Origin: Neomicrococcus lactis
GTDB taxonomy: Bacteria; Actinomycetota; Actinomycetes; Actinomycetales; Micrococcaceae
DNA: 64,000 bases
NCBI RefSeq assembly: GCF_014200305.1
Contig: NZ_JACHBL010000001.1
Span: 1,860,001-1,924,000 of the forward strand
Direction of reading: 5' to 3'
Shown: in pieces, positions 33,882 through 42,998 of the stretch
Layout of the letters: every line of letters starts with the position of its first letter
Position numbering within the stretch: the first letter of the stretch is position 1
Notes under the pieces: model-generated
Told to the model about the DNA's origin: nothing
What the model saw: only the letters and a program-made list of their open reading frames with translations
Databases searched by the model: none
Program-made: the position numbers and the translations under genes

Positions 33882-34847
33882 TTAGTAAGTCCGTTCCTTC
33901 AAAAACTTCAGCGCTGGCAGTGCTGAGCGGCGCCGCACCAAATCAAGAGCGTGCTCGTCGAGACGGCGATCTTCATCCGTCTTCAGTTCAAGCTGCGGCA
34001 CGGGAGCGGCTTTTCCGGTGCTGTCCCGGTGGACGAAGATCGTCATGCAGCGCGTGGTCGGCCGCCATTCGGCTTCCTCGCCACCTCGCGGATCCTTCGC
34101 GCGCACGTGCACCACAATGTGCATGCTGTGCGGTCCCGTGTGAATCATGCGGGCTTCGGCTTCAACAATGTCGCCAATGTGCACTGCGTTCAGGAAGTGA
34201 ATACCGCCCGTGTATACGGCAACGGACTCTCCCTTGGCCCACGATTCCGCGCAAGTACGGCCCACTTCATCGATCCAACGCATGACTACACCGCCGTGCG
34301 CGTTGCCTCCCCAGTTCACATCGGTAGGTGCCGCGAGGAAGCGGAAGGTGAGCCGCGGCGTCGTACCGGCATCCGTGTAGGCCTGCTCATCCATAGCCCG
34401 CCGAATTTCATTGCGAGCTTCGACGCGGGCCTCGATGCCCTGTTCTAGGCTGCGGGCTTCGTCATGCGTGGGCTCATAGGGTGCGACGGCGATGGGCTTG
34501 CGATTCTCATCCATTGCCACGAAGACCAAGATGCAGTCCATCGCGGGACGGAAGATGTTGTCGCGCACGTTCGCAGCGTCCACCGTGACCACAATGTGCA
34601 TGCTCGAGCGGCCCGTATGAACCAACTGTGCGGTCACTTCAATGAGATCGCCGTTGACGATGGGCCGCGTGAAGTGGACGTTGCCCACGTACGCGGTGAC
34701 GCAATAGCCGCCCGAATAGCCCACGGCGCACGCGTAGCCAGCCTTATCAATCCACTCCAGCACGCGGCCGGCCTGGACGGTGACGCCGTCTTCGGAAACA
34801 TCAGTGGGAGACGCGAGGAACCTCAATGTCACGCGATCGTTCATCAT
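33882..34847 (-). CDS. Acyl-CoA thioesterase with two hotdog domains
   Basis: A 321-residue protein made of two 4HBT domains: residues about 5-130 (FLASPTDVSEDGVTVQAGRVLEWID) and about 165-290 (FLAAPTDVNWGGNAHGGVVMRWIDEVG). The second keeps the NWGGNAHGG active-site type loop, the first has a diverged SEDGVTVQAG. It hydrolyses acyl-CoA esters. Two adjacent ATGs (34847 and 34844) follow GAGGGTGG; either may be used. Confidence 0.87.
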   Translation of the reverse strand: MMNDRVTLRFLASPTDVSEDGVTVQAGRVLEWIDKAGYACAVGYSGGYCVTAYVGNVHFTRPIVNGDLIEVTAQLVHTGRSSMHIVVTVDAANVRDNIFRPAMDCILVFVAMDENRKPIAVAPYEPTHDEARSLEQGIEARVEARNEIRRAMDEQAYTDAGTTPRLTFRFLAAPTDVNWGGNAHGGVVMRWIDEVGRTCAESWAKGESVAVYTGGIHFLNAVHIGDIVEAEARMIHTGPHSMHIVVHVRAKDPRGGEEAEWRPTTRCMTIFVHRDSTGKAAPVPQLELKTDEDRRLDEHALDLVRRRSALPALKFLKERTY

Positions 34848-34907
34848 TCCACCCTCAATCGGGAGACTTAGCGGTCAGTGCTGCTGCAGGAGTTTGAGTT
34901 GCTTCGG

Positions 34908-35585
34908 CTACTTCGCCGAGGCCTCGTTGCGGCTCACGATTTCGTTGATCCAGATGGGTGCGAACGGCGAGGTGCAGTTCGGCGGCGTGGGGTAATCCTT
35001 GAGCACTTCGAGGCGCTCGCCGATCTCGAGGGCGCGGGCACGATGCTCCGGAAAATCGATGCCGATGTACGCGAGGACCATGTTCATGCCCCACTGCAGC
35101 CGCTCGGGCGCGGACTTCATGCGCTTCTCGATCTCGCTCAGCAGCGCGTCAAGATCCAGGCCTTCAGGACTCTTGTTTACGCGCTCCGCGGTCAGCGCCC
35201 AGCCAGCACTTTCCACCACGGGGTCCTTGTCAGCGTGCCACGCCAAGCGAAGTTCCTCGACGTGAGGGCTCTTCTTCACCACGTAATTGACCAGCCAGTC
35301 GTGGACTTTGGGAGCGCGCGATTCGCGGAGCATCCGGTCCAAGTCCTCGGCGCTGAACAGCTTTGGCTTGCAGATCAACAGTGCCACGAGTCGGGCGGCG
35401 GTGTTGTCCGCGGCCCAGAGTTCTACCGCGAGATCCTGATTGGTTTTGAGCTTCTTCGCGACGGCCCGCAGTTTTGTGAGGTTGATGCCATGGTCATCAC
35501 CGCGTTTCTCATTGGCGGCTCGCATCTTGGGGTCTTCGAGAGCTTCCAGCTCATCTAGAACTTCTGCTGCAACGCTGCCTGCCAC
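34908..35585 (-). CDS. DNA alkylation repair protein-like (AlkD family HEAT-repeat protein)
   Basis: A 225-residue all-helical protein of the AlkD/COG4912 type. Recognisable segments: LRAVAKKLKTNQDLAVELWA, ARLVALLICKPKLFSAEDLDRM, VHDWLVNYVVKKSP and AWHADKDPVVESAGWALTAERV. Related proteins excise alkylated bases or are uncharacterised. GTG 35585 with GGAGGAG upstream is the start. Confidence 0.82.
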   Translation of the reverse strand: MAGSVAAEVLDELEALEDPKMRAANEKRGDDHGINLTKLRAVAKKLKTNQDLAVELWAADNTAARLVALLICKPKLFSAEDLDRMLRESRAPKVHDWLVNYVVKKSPHVEELRLAWHADKDPVVESAGWALTAERVNKSPEGLDLDALLSEIEKRMKSAPERLQWGMNMVLAYIGIDFPEHRARALEIGERLEVLKDYPTPPNCTSPFAPIWINEIVSRNEASAK

Positions 35586-35667
35586 GCGGTCTCCTCCATT
35601 GGTCCGTGAGTTTCGTTAACTGTAGACGTCAGTGTCTACAAGATGCGAGGGTTACGCCCTCGCCCAT

Positions 35668-37185
35668 CTACAGCTTCTTCAGCCCATCCCGTACACGTTC
35701 GAGCGCGAAGTCCTGGATTTCCTGTTCGGCCGCATAGAGCACGCCGTAGCTAAACGTTTCCTCGCCCGCGGCCGCGGCTTCTCGCGCCACACTGCGCACG
35801 AATGTCTGGAATGCGAGGCTGTCCCTGTGCTCCCCGAGTCCGTTTTGCAGTCCCTCGGCTCGCACTCGTAGAGCCTTGCGGCGTCCCCCTAGATCGGATC
35901 CTGGGACGTCTTCAAGATGCCGAATCATGTAGCGCAGCGACTTGGCTTCCTTGCGCGCTTCATGCAGCAAATGAATCCACTCATCGCCTTCGGAAATCGC
36001 GGCAGCGGACTCCACATGGTTCTTGATGCGCGCGACCTGCCGGTCCACCGCTAACCGCAGGGGCCCGCGGGCTTTAGCTGCGGCGTCGTACTTGGAATTG
36101 AGCGGAATCTCCGCGAGGAACGCATCCACTGCGTCCAAAGTCGCGAAGTATTCCGGCGAACGCAAGTGCTCGAGGGCGGCTGCGAGTGCGGTTTCTTGCT
36201 CGGTTTCGAGGCGCGTGCGCAGGCGAGCAATGGCCTGTTCACTCACAGTGTCTCGGTTCCAGCGGTCCACGCGCTCTTCGAGAATCTCCAGGTGAACCTC
36301 AGCATCGCGGGCTGTGCCGAGCGCCTGACCGGTCACGCGGAGCTGCGCCGACAGCGCGCGGGCACGCTCTTCGTCCACGATCTTCCGGGTGACCTTGAGG
36401 AGGCCGCGGAACGTGCGGACGGAAACGCGCAATTGGTGCAGCGCGTCCGGCTCGCCGCGACGAACGCGCGGATCCCACAGGGCCAGCCCGCTCGCGGCGC
36501 TGTGGAAAGCCAGGGTTAGCACGGCGCGGAGGGAGCCCTTCTTGCCGATGTTTCGCTCTTCGATTTCCGGCAAAGGACCCAGCGCGAAGGACAACTTCGA
36601 TGCGCGCAAAGAACGGTGCGCACCCGCTGCGATGAGCTTTTCCTCGACCTCATCCAGGAGCGCATCGCGCTGTTTCTCATCTAGCGACGAGCCGTTCTCC
36701 AGCTCCATTTCCCACTCGCGCCAGCGCTTGACTTGGGCGGATGCGGAAACGGAGGTGACAATGTCGTCGCACACTTGGGCCACGATTTCTTCGCCGGCAT
36801 GCAAGTAATGGAACGTGCGTGAGGTTTTGAGCGTCGCGGTGCGTTGCAGGGTGTTCTCGCGCACGAACACTGCGACGACGTCCCGAATTTCCTGCGGCAT
36901 TTCAATATACGCGCCGGTGTCTAGCGGCGCGTGCAGCTCGATTCGGCTTTCCCCGCTGGGAAATTTCACGTGCCAGCCGGAGTCCGGGCCTCCCGTACGA
37001 CGCCGCAGCGTGATTCGGTTGCGCCGCAAGACATGATCTGGGGTATCGAAATAGATGGCCTCAAGGTCAACGGGTTTTTGAGAGTCCACGAGCGCGATGC
37101 CCGCGACCGAGTTCAGATCCGGGAGTTGAATTTCCGCGGAGACGTCATACTTACGCTCAACTTCGCGCTGCGCTTCGAGTGCCAT
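35668..37185 (-). CDS. CYTH and CHAD domain protein
   Basis: A 505-residue protein. The N-terminal CYTH domain shows the signature EVERKYDV, the strand YFDTPDHVLRRNRITLRRRTGG and further paired charged residues. A CHAD domain follows from about residue 220 (VLTLAFHSAASGLALWDPRVRRGEPDALHQLRVSVRTFRGLL) with a second half containing LHEARKEAKSLRYMIRHL. Such proteins bind polyphosphate or act in phosphate metabolism. ATG 37185 starts directly before the CYTH signature. Confidence 0.92.
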   Translation of the reverse strand: MALEAQREVERKYDVSAEIQLPDLNSVAGIALVDSQKPVDLEAIYFDTPDHVLRRNRITLRRRTGGPDSGWHVKFPSGESRIELHAPLDTGAYIEMPQEIRDVVAVFVRENTLQRTATLKTSRTFHYLHAGEEIVAQVCDDIVTSVSASAQVKRWREWEMELENGSSLDEKQRDALLDEVEEKLIAAGAHRSLRASKLSFALGPLPEIEERNIGKKGSLRAVLTLAFHSAASGLALWDPRVRRGEPDALHQLRVSVRTFRGLLKVTRKIVDEERARALSAQLRVTGQALGTARDAEVHLEILEERVDRWNRDTVSEQAIARLRTRLETEQETALAAALEHLRSPEYFATLDAVDAFLAEIPLNSKYDAAAKARGPLRLAVDRQVARIKNHVESAAAISEGDEWIHLLHEARKEAKSLRYMIRHLEDVPGSDLGGRRKALRVRAEGLQNGLGEHRDSLAFQTFVRSVAREAAAAGEETFSYGVLYAAEQEIQDFALERVRDGLKKL

Positions 37186-37256
37186 GACTCTATTCTCGCT
37201 GGTCGGCGGGCGCACTTCCCCTAAATCAGCCCAAACTCACCCTTGTGAGGACATTT

Positions 37257-37348
37257 CTCGACAACACTTCGCTCCACACCACCCATGCGTGGTCAATTCG
37301 CGACAACACCTCGCCCCACACCACCCATGCGTGGCCAATTCTCGACAA
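37257..37348. repeat. 42-bp tandem repeat, two copies plus a partial third
   Basis: Copies at 37257-37298 and 37299-37340 differ at a few positions; a third begins CTCGACAA at 37341 and breaks off. Each copy contains ACCACCCATGCGTGGT-like sequence able to form a short hairpin. The repeat lies in the 240-base gap upstream of the CYTH-CHAD gene. Confidence 0.85.
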
Positions 37349-37424
37349 GAAAACGCGATGTTCTAGCCGAATTTCGTACTCACATGGGGGTGGGTGGCTC
37401 CAAGTTGAGTCGAGGACGGCTGAG

Positions 37425-38381
37425 TTAGTTCTCCTTGACCACCGGAGTGCCATGCGTGTGGAAGGACTCGATGGTCTTCATGCCCCATGCCTGGCCCTTC
37501 TTGCGCTCCTCCATGGTCCACTCGACCACTGGGGAATCTGGGTCCAAGAGCAAGCGAGCGCCAGCGTTTGCGAACTCGATGCGGTTGCCGCCTGGCTCCC
37601 ACACGTACAAGAAGAACGTCTGGTTGATCGCGTGCTTGTGAGGGCCGGACTCGATGTGGATGCCGTTCTCCAAGAAGATGTCGGCGGCCTTCAAGATGTC
37701 TTCGCGAGTATCTGGCGCGAAGGCGATGTGGTGGAGTCGGTTGCCGTGCTTGAGCCAGTCGTCCGAGTAGACGATGTCGTACGACTTGTTGTTGAAGTGG
37801 AACCACCATGCGGCGTAGCCGCCCTCGTCCAGCTTGATGCGCTCGCTCTCGCGGCCACCCAAAGCAGCCTTCACGAACTCGCCGTTAGCCACCACGTCCT
37901 TGGCCAAGTAGTTGATGTGGTCCAAGCGCCGCGCGTTTACGCCGCGTCCCGGGAACGCTGAGGCCTGATTCTTCAACGCCGGCTTGTCATCCGTGGCCAC
38001 GTAGCGGGTGGTGTCGTAGTAAATGCCCATGTCATGGCCGTCTGGATCGGTGAACAAGAACGTGCGTCCCGTGCCCACTTCGCCCTCGGTCCAGCCCTTG
38101 CCGAGACCTAACTTCTCGATCGCGGCCACGCGACGGTCCAACGCCTCCTGGCTGGTGGTGCGGAACGTCGTGCGACCCACACCCGCGTCATCGGAGGCAG
38201 TGAGCTTGATGGTGTACTGCTGGTACTCGTCCCACGTGCGCAAATAGGCGGAATCGCCCTCTTCGGCCACCACGCGCATGGCCAGCAAATCGCGGAAGAA
38301 CCACAAGCTCTCATCAAACTTGGCGGTCAACAATTCCACGTTGCCAAGATGGGCAACATCAAAAGACGTAAAGTCCGTCAT
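37425..38381 (-). CDS. Extradiol ring-cleavage dioxygenase (catechol 2,3-dioxygenase type, VOC fold)
   Basis: A 318-residue VOC-superfamily dioxygenase with two halves. Likely Fe(II) ligands are His in LDHINYL (second module), His in RLHHIAFAPD and Glu in GGNRIEFANAG, and an accessory His/Tyr set in the C-terminal half (HKHAINQTFFLYVWEPGG). It cleaves a catechol ring between an OH-bearing and a neighbouring carbon. It lies 3 bases after the PrpF-like isomerase gene on the same strand, suggesting one aromatic-degradation step pair. Confidence 0.9.
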   Translation of the reverse strand: MTDFTSFDVAHLGNVELLTAKFDESLWFFRDLLAMRVVAEEGDSAYLRTWDEYQQYTIKLTASDDAGVGRTTFRTTSQEALDRRVAAIEKLGLGKGWTEGEVGTGRTFLFTDPDGHDMGIYYDTTRYVATDDKPALKNQASAFPGRGVNARRLDHINYLAKDVVANGEFVKAALGGRESERIKLDEGGYAAWWFHFNNKSYDIVYSDDWLKHGNRLHHIAFAPDTREDILKAADIFLENGIHIESGPHKHAINQTFFLYVWEPGGNRIEFANAGARLLLDPDSPVVEWTMEERKKGQAWGMKTIESFHTHGTPVVKEN

Positions 38382-38384
38382 GGT

Positions 38385-39572
38385 TCAATCCTTCTGATTC
38401 TCTGAGTTGTTTTGAGTCTGGGTAGGTTGAGCGGCCCGCGGGAAAACGCGGCCGTCGAAGAGCTTTCGAGCAGTGCTGACGATCGCGGACCGCCCGACGG
38501 AAGCTGCGGCGTCGTCGTCCGAAATTTCCACCTCAACCCGCAGCGTGCCGGATGGGTGCTCCACGGTGACGCCCGCGGAATCTGTGGGCAGCGCGGCTGC
38601 GAGTTCGCCGCCGACGCAACCGGGCGTGCGCATCGCGGTGATGGCGCTGATGGCCGCGAAAATGCCGATCGATTCGTGCGGCTGCACGGGGATGAAGGCT
38701 TGCATGCGGACGTCTCCACCGTCGCGCGCGGCGGACAGCGCCACGGTTTTCGGAACCGAATTCTGGCTGACATCGCCAAGCCCCATGCGCTCCCCGGCCA
38801 CCTTGCGCAGTGCGTCCACACGTTCCAAAAGCGCCGAATTCTCGCGTAATTGCGCGGGAGTTTCGGTTCCGTCGAGGCCAAGATTGCTTGCCAGTACGAC
38901 GACGACCGGCATTCCGTTATCGACGCACGTTGCCGTTACGCCATTGATTTCGTCCGTCAGATTTCCCGTGGGGAACAGCGCGCCGGTTGCGGAGCCGGCG
39001 GTGTCCGCGAAGTCGAGAGTGATGGGGGCGCCGGTGCCCGGAACGCCCGAGAAGTGGGTGTCGCCGGAGTAGATGGGGCGGCCGTTGTTCAGGCCGAATT
39101 GTGCGGTGGCGAAGCTGTCCGAATTGACCATGCGAATGCGGACAGTGGCTTGATCGTTGGAGGCTTTGTCCGAAGCTGAGACCAAGCCCTTTTCCACCGC
39201 GAACGGGCCCACGGCCGCCAGGATGTTGCCACAGTTTTGGGTGTCACTGACGGTGGGCTGATCGACGCCGACTTGGAGGAAGAGGTAATCGACGTCTGCG
39301 TTGGGGTGCTGAGAACGCGAGATGACAGCGACTTTGCTAGTCAGTGAGGTGGCGCCGCCGATGCCATCGATTTGGCGTTTGTCTGGGGTGCCCATGATGC
39401 GCATGAGGAGGTCATCGCGCTCTTGCGGATCTGCCGGGAGGTCTTCGGCGAGGAACATGGCGCCCTTCGAGGTGCCGCCGCGCATCCAGAGACACGGGAT
39501 ACCGTCCAGCTCAAAGCGCGAGTGATCATGCGCGTGCTGGTTCGCGTGCTCTTGCGAATGCTCCACAGCCAT
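38385..39572 (-). CDS. PrpF/GalD-family isomerase (4-oxalomesaconate tautomerase or methylaconitate isomerase type)
   Basis: A 395-residue PrpF-family protein (diaminopimelate-epimerase-like fold). Family marks: PCLWMRGGTSKGAMFLAEDL at the N-terminus, DGIGGATSLTSKVAVI, the NCGNILAAVGPFA segment that carries the active-site Cys, and a Gly-rich GCVGGELAAALP. Because it is coupled to an extradiol dioxygenase, the tautomerase role (4-oxalomesaconate, GalD) is likelier than methylcitrate metabolism. A His/Glu-rich N-terminal tail (HSQEHANQHAHDH) could bind metal. ATG 39572 has GGGAG 9 bases before it. Confidence 0.83.
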   Translation of the reverse strand: MAVEHSQEHANQHAHDHSRFELDGIPCLWMRGGTSKGAMFLAEDLPADPQERDDLLMRIMGTPDKRQIDGIGGATSLTSKVAVISRSQHPNADVDYLFLQVGVDQPTVSDTQNCGNILAAVGPFAVEKGLVSASDKASNDQATVRIRMVNSDSFATAQFGLNNGRPIYSGDTHFSGVPGTGAPITLDFADTAGSATGALFPTGNLTDEINGVTATCVDNGMPVVVVLASNLGLDGTETPAQLRENSALLERVDALRKVAGERMGLGDVSQNSVPKTVALSAARDGGDVRMQAFIPVQPHESIGIFAAISAITAMRTPGCVGGELAAALPTDSAGVTVEHPSGTLRVEVEISDDDAAASVGRSAIVSTARKLFDGRVFPRAAQPTQTQNNSENQKD

Positions 39573-39676
39573 TTCTCGCATCTCCCGCTGGTCCCGTCAT
39601 TGGTCACGGTGCTTTCCATCAAACTATGGCCATAGGTAAGCGATTGTCAACGATTTTGTTTGAGATGAATGACTGA

Positions 39677-40132
39677 CTATTCGAGCGGGAACTCGCGCCC
39701 CTCAACAACGCGCTTCATGACCAAGGTGGAGCTGAGTCGCTGCACGCCGGGAAGCTTCGCGAGTCTCTGGTCGTAGATGTTTTGGAACGCGGTCAGATCT
39801 GCGGCAACCACGCGCAGCAGATAGTCGGGGACACCGAAGAGGCGCTGCGCCATGACCACGTGCGGAATGCTGGTGACCGCAGCCTCGAACTCTTCGAGGG
39901 TCTCGCTGCGCGCGTCGTGCATGGTGACGAAAACCAGCGAATCGAAACCCAGGCCCAGCACCGTGGGATCGAGCTGAGCGTGATACCCGGCGATAGCTCC
40001 GGACGCCTCGAGTGCCTTGACTCGGCGGTGGCATGGCGAGAGGCTCAGCCCCACGCGCTCGGCGAGTTCGGTGACAGATAATCTCCCGTCAGCTTGTAGC
40101 TGCGCAAGAATTTCTTTATCAAGTGCGTCCAT
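39677..40132 (-). CDS. Lrp/AsnC-family transcriptional regulator
   Basis: A 151-residue Lrp-type regulator: N-terminal winged HTH LDKEILAQLQADGRLSVTELAERVGLSLSPCHRRVKALE (read in order) and a C-terminal RAM domain ending RLSSTLVMKRVVEGREFPLE. It diverges from the LysE-family exporter at 40215, the standard arrangement in which the regulator senses an amino acid and turns on its export. Confidence 0.93.
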   Translation of the reverse strand: MDALDKEILAQLQADGRLSVTELAERVGLSLSPCHRRVKALEASGAIAGYHAQLDPTVLGLGFDSLVFVTMHDARSETLEEFEAAVTSIPHVVMAQRLFGVPDYLLRVVAADLTAFQNIYDQRLAKLPGVQRLSSTLVMKRVVEGREFPLE

Positions 40133-40214
40133 GCGAAATATTCTCCCTCAAAAGAGCTGTGTTGAGCCAGAAAAAGGGAGCACATTTCGGCCCAAAATCA
40201 CTACGGTTAGTGGC

Positions 40215-40832
40215 ATGCCGCTTTCCACACTCTCCGCCTTCTGGGTTGTCTCCACGCTCATGGTGCTGACACCCGGTGCCGACTGGGCGTACACCATCTC
40301 CTCCGGCCTGAAAAACAAGTCCGTGGTGCCAGCCATCAGCGGCATGTTGACCGGCTACATGGCGGTCACGGTGATTGTGGCATCCGGCGTTGGTGTGCTC
40401 GTTGCGGCGAACCCGCAAGCGCTCACCGCTTTGACCGTCATTGGCTGCGCCTACCTGGTGTGGCTTGGCGTGGGCATTCTCCGACACCCGGCCACCCCGG
40501 AAATCGGAGATGCATCGGACTCCCCCAGCATCTTCAAGCAGTATGTGAAGGGCTTCGGCGTCTCCGGACTGAACCCCAAAGTGATGCTGTTGTACCTAGC
40601 GCTCATCCCGCAATTCACGATTCCTACGGCCAACATCCCGGTGCCGTGGCAGATCGTGATCCTAGGACTCATTCACATCATGAGTACCGCGATTGTCTAC
40701 CTCTCCGTGGGCTTCAGCGCTAAGCGCGTCCTCGGCGCACGACCCTCGCTCGCGCTGTTCATTTCGCGCTTGAGCGGTGTCCTCATGGTCGCCATCGCGG
40801 CGCTCATGATTTTCCAGCGGTTCGTGGTATGA
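40215..40832 (+). CDS. LysE-family amino-acid exporter
   Basis: A 205-residue inner-membrane exporter with five to six hydrophobic segments. The N-terminal LTPGADWAYTISSGLKNKS corresponds to the family signature TPGPN..., and GFGVSGLNPKVMLLYLALIPQF is the second conserved block. It should export an amino acid or homoserine lactone type compound. Regulated probably by the divergent Lrp-type gene. Confidence 0.9.
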   Translation: MPLSTLSAFWVVSTLMVLTPGADWAYTISSGLKNKSVVPAISGMLTGYMAVTVIVASGVGVLVAANPQALTALTVIGCAYLVWLGVGILRHPATPEIGDASDSPSIFKQYVKGFGVSGLNPKVMLLYLALIPQFTIPTANIPVPWQIVILGLIHIMSTAIVYLSVGFSAKRVLGARPSLALFISRLSGVLMVAIAALMIFQRFVV

Positions 40833-40862
40833 ACACGCTGAACGAAGCAGCGCGCCAAACAG

Positions 40863-41492
40863 CTAGGACCCCAACCGCCCGCCGGAGGCTTCGAGGTAGC
40901 AGTTTCCGCACAGGGACTCGTAGGTGATTTCCTGACTTCCGTCGATCGCCACTTGATCGCCGGAGAACACGAACTCGCCGCCCACACGCCGCGTGTTGAA
41001 GATTGCCTTGCGTCCGCAGCGGCAAATGGTCTTGAGCTCTTCGAGCGAGTGCGCGAGGTCCAGCAATCGCGCCGATCCAGGGAACGCGCGCGTCAAAAAG
41101 TCCGTGCGGATGCCGTAGGCAATCACGGGCACGCCATCAAACACGGCAATGCGGAACAGGTCTTCCACCTGGGAAGGCTCAAGGAACTGCGCTTCGTCCA
41201 CGAGCAAGCAGGCCACAGGAGCCACGTCGACGTGCTCCAAAATCGCGTCCGGATCATCGCCAGCAGCCACGCCTCGGTAGAGATCGCGCACGTTGGTGCC
41301 GTGAGGAATCAAGAAGTCCACATCGCGCTCGTGCCCCAAGCGTGAAACCACTTTGGATTCGCCCTTGGTGTCCACTTGCGGCTTCGCCAACAACACGCGC
41401 TGACCGCGCTCTTCATAGTTGAAAGCCACTTGCAAAAGAGCCGTGGACTTTCCCGAATTCATGGCGCCGTAGCGGAAATACAGTTTGGACAC
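40863..41492 (-). CDS. tdk: Thymidine kinase
   Basis: A 209-residue type II thymidine kinase: P-loop YGAMNSGKST, LVDEAQFLEPSQVEDL with the Walker B and catalytic Glu, YGIRTDFLTRAFPGS (lid) and a CRCGRKAIFNTR zinc-binding pair, with a second Cys pair in CGNCYLEASGG. It phosphorylates thymidine in salvage. Start GTG 41492. Confidence 0.96.
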   Translation of the reverse strand: MSKLYFRYGAMNSGKSTALLQVAFNYEERGQRVLLAKPQVDTKGESKVVSRLGHERDVDFLIPHGTNVRDLYRGVAAGDDPDAILEHVDVAPVACLLVDEAQFLEPSQVEDLFRIAVFDGVPVIAYGIRTDFLTRAFPGSARLLDLAHSLEELKTICRCGRKAIFNTRRVGGEFVFSGDQVAIDGSQEITYESLCGNCYLEASGGRLGS

Positions 41493-41543
41493 CCCAGCAG
41501 TTTACTGGCGTGCGAGCCCCAACCTGGTCCCTCGTGAGGCAGC

Positions 41544-42686
41544 TTACGAAAAGCGGATCACCTGGCGAAGCACGGTTCCGGAGGCGAGCGCATCCATGGC
41601 TTCGTTGATGTTCTCGAGCTCAATTTCTTGAGTCACGAGCTTTTCGAGCGGCAATTTTCCGTCCCGCCACAACTGCTCGAATTTAGGGACATCGCGCGCG
41701 GGCACGGCGGTTCCCAAGTAGCTTCCGATGATTCGCTGAGCCTTCGCGGTCAGTTGCAGCGGTTCAATTTCGGCGGTGGCACCCGGCGCCGGCAGTCCAA
41801 CCGTCACGAGCGTGCCACCGAGGCCCAAAATTTTGAAGGCCGTTTCGAAAGCGCGGGGATGGCCTACGGCCTCCAGTACGACGTCGCAGCTCACCCCCTG
41901 CTCCACCGCTTCAGTTGGGGTGTACGCGGCATGGGCGCCCCATGACTTCGCGAGCTCAAGTTTGGATGGTTGGGCATCGATCGCAATGACTTCTTTGCAG
42001 TCGAGCGCGAGCGCGGTCAACAAACCGGCCATGCCCACGCCGCCCAGGCCGACGATCGCTACTCGAGAATCCTTCGTCACCTCGGCCGCATTCAACAGTG
42101 CCCCGCCTCCCGTGAGCACGGCGCAGCCCAAGACTGCGGCAATATCCGGGGGAACGTCGTCGTGCACGGGAACTGCTGACTTGGCATCAATGACGGCGTA
42201 GGTAGCGAAGCCGGAGACGCCCAAGTGGTGCGCGACCGGCTCAGGTGCGCCGCCGCCGATGCGGTTGAGGTGGCGCGAGCCGTCCAGCAAGACGCCTTCG
42301 TTGTTGGTCGCGGAGCCCTTCGAGCAGGGAAGTTTGCCGTTCGTGGCGCAGGCTTCGCACTCGCCGCAGCGGGGCAAGAAGGTCAGCACGACGCGCTGAC
42401 CCACGGCGATGTTCTCAACACCTTCGCCGATTTCCTCCACGATTCCGGCGGCTTCGTGACCCAGCAGCATCGGGACAGGACGCGGACGCGAACCATTGAC
42501 AACGGACAAATCCGAGTGGCACAGGCCGGCCGCCTCGATGCGAATCAACGCTTGGCCAGCCAGCGGAGCACTCAAGGTCAGCTCGTCGATGCTGATGGGC
42601 TGGGACTGCGCGTACGGCGGCTGAGCTCCGATTTCGTTGAGAACTGCTCCCCGAATAACGCGCGTAATGTCACTGCTCATGGGCAC
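41544..42686 (-). CDS. Zinc-dependent alcohol dehydrogenase (MDR family)
   Basis: About 380 residues. Catalytic zinc ligands Cys in AAGLCHSDL and His in LLGHEAAGIVEEIG; structural zinc Cys in RCGECEACATNGKLPC; NAD loop GLGGVGMAGLLTALALD. Sequence resembles class III-like or benzyl-alcohol/mycothiol-dependent NAD alcohol dehydrogenases; the true substrate is not determined. GTG 42686 has AAGGA 6-7 bases upstream; ATG 42680 is close to it and an upstream ATG at 42755 would add 23 residues of no family similarity. Confidence 0.88.
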   Translation of the reverse strand: MPMSSDITRVIRGAVLNEIGAQPPYAQSQPISIDELTLSAPLAGQALIRIEAAGLCHSDLSVVNGSRPRPVPMLLGHEAAGIVEEIGEGVENIAVGQRVVLTFLPRCGECEACATNGKLPCSKGSATNNEGVLLDGSRHLNRIGGGAPEPVAHHLGVSGFATYAVIDAKSAVPVHDDVPPDIAAVLGCAVLTGGGALLNAAEVTKDSRVAIVGLGGVGMAGLLTALALDCKEVIAIDAQPSKLELAKSWGAHAAYTPTEAVEQGVSCDVVLEAVGHPRAFETAFKILGLGGTLVTVGLPAPGATAEIEPLQLTAKAQRIIGSYLGTAVPARDVPKFEQLWRDGKLPLEKLVTQEIELENINEAMDALASGTVLRQVIRFS

Positions 42687-42998
42687 GATTGGTCCTTCCC
42701 AGGCCTTGACCTTTGGCAAACTTTTCACTCCTTCACCCATTGTGACATTCAGCATAGGATCGGACGACTCTCTACGCGGTTCTGAACGGCAGCGCCGAGC
42801 CTAGAATCCGCTGAGGTTCTCACGAGCTCATCTCAAAGCGTCTTTCATCGAAACACCAATCCGAATACACCTATCTCCTCGCGGCGCTGGCGAACTCGCG
42901 TGGGGACTTATTATCCACGTCACATTATTGCCCGCGTCACACTCTGTTCTCTAGGCTAGCCACACAGACTGATATATCAATTGTTGACAGGGAAAACG

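Noticed and set aside
37257-37348. CRISPR array
   Set aside because: The units are contiguous without spacers, only two and a fraction copies exist, and no cas genes are near.
37226-37453. 75-codon minus-strand frame with repeated HAWVVW
   Set aside because: It is only the translation of the 42-bp tandem repeat; there is no ribosome binding site or conserved feature.
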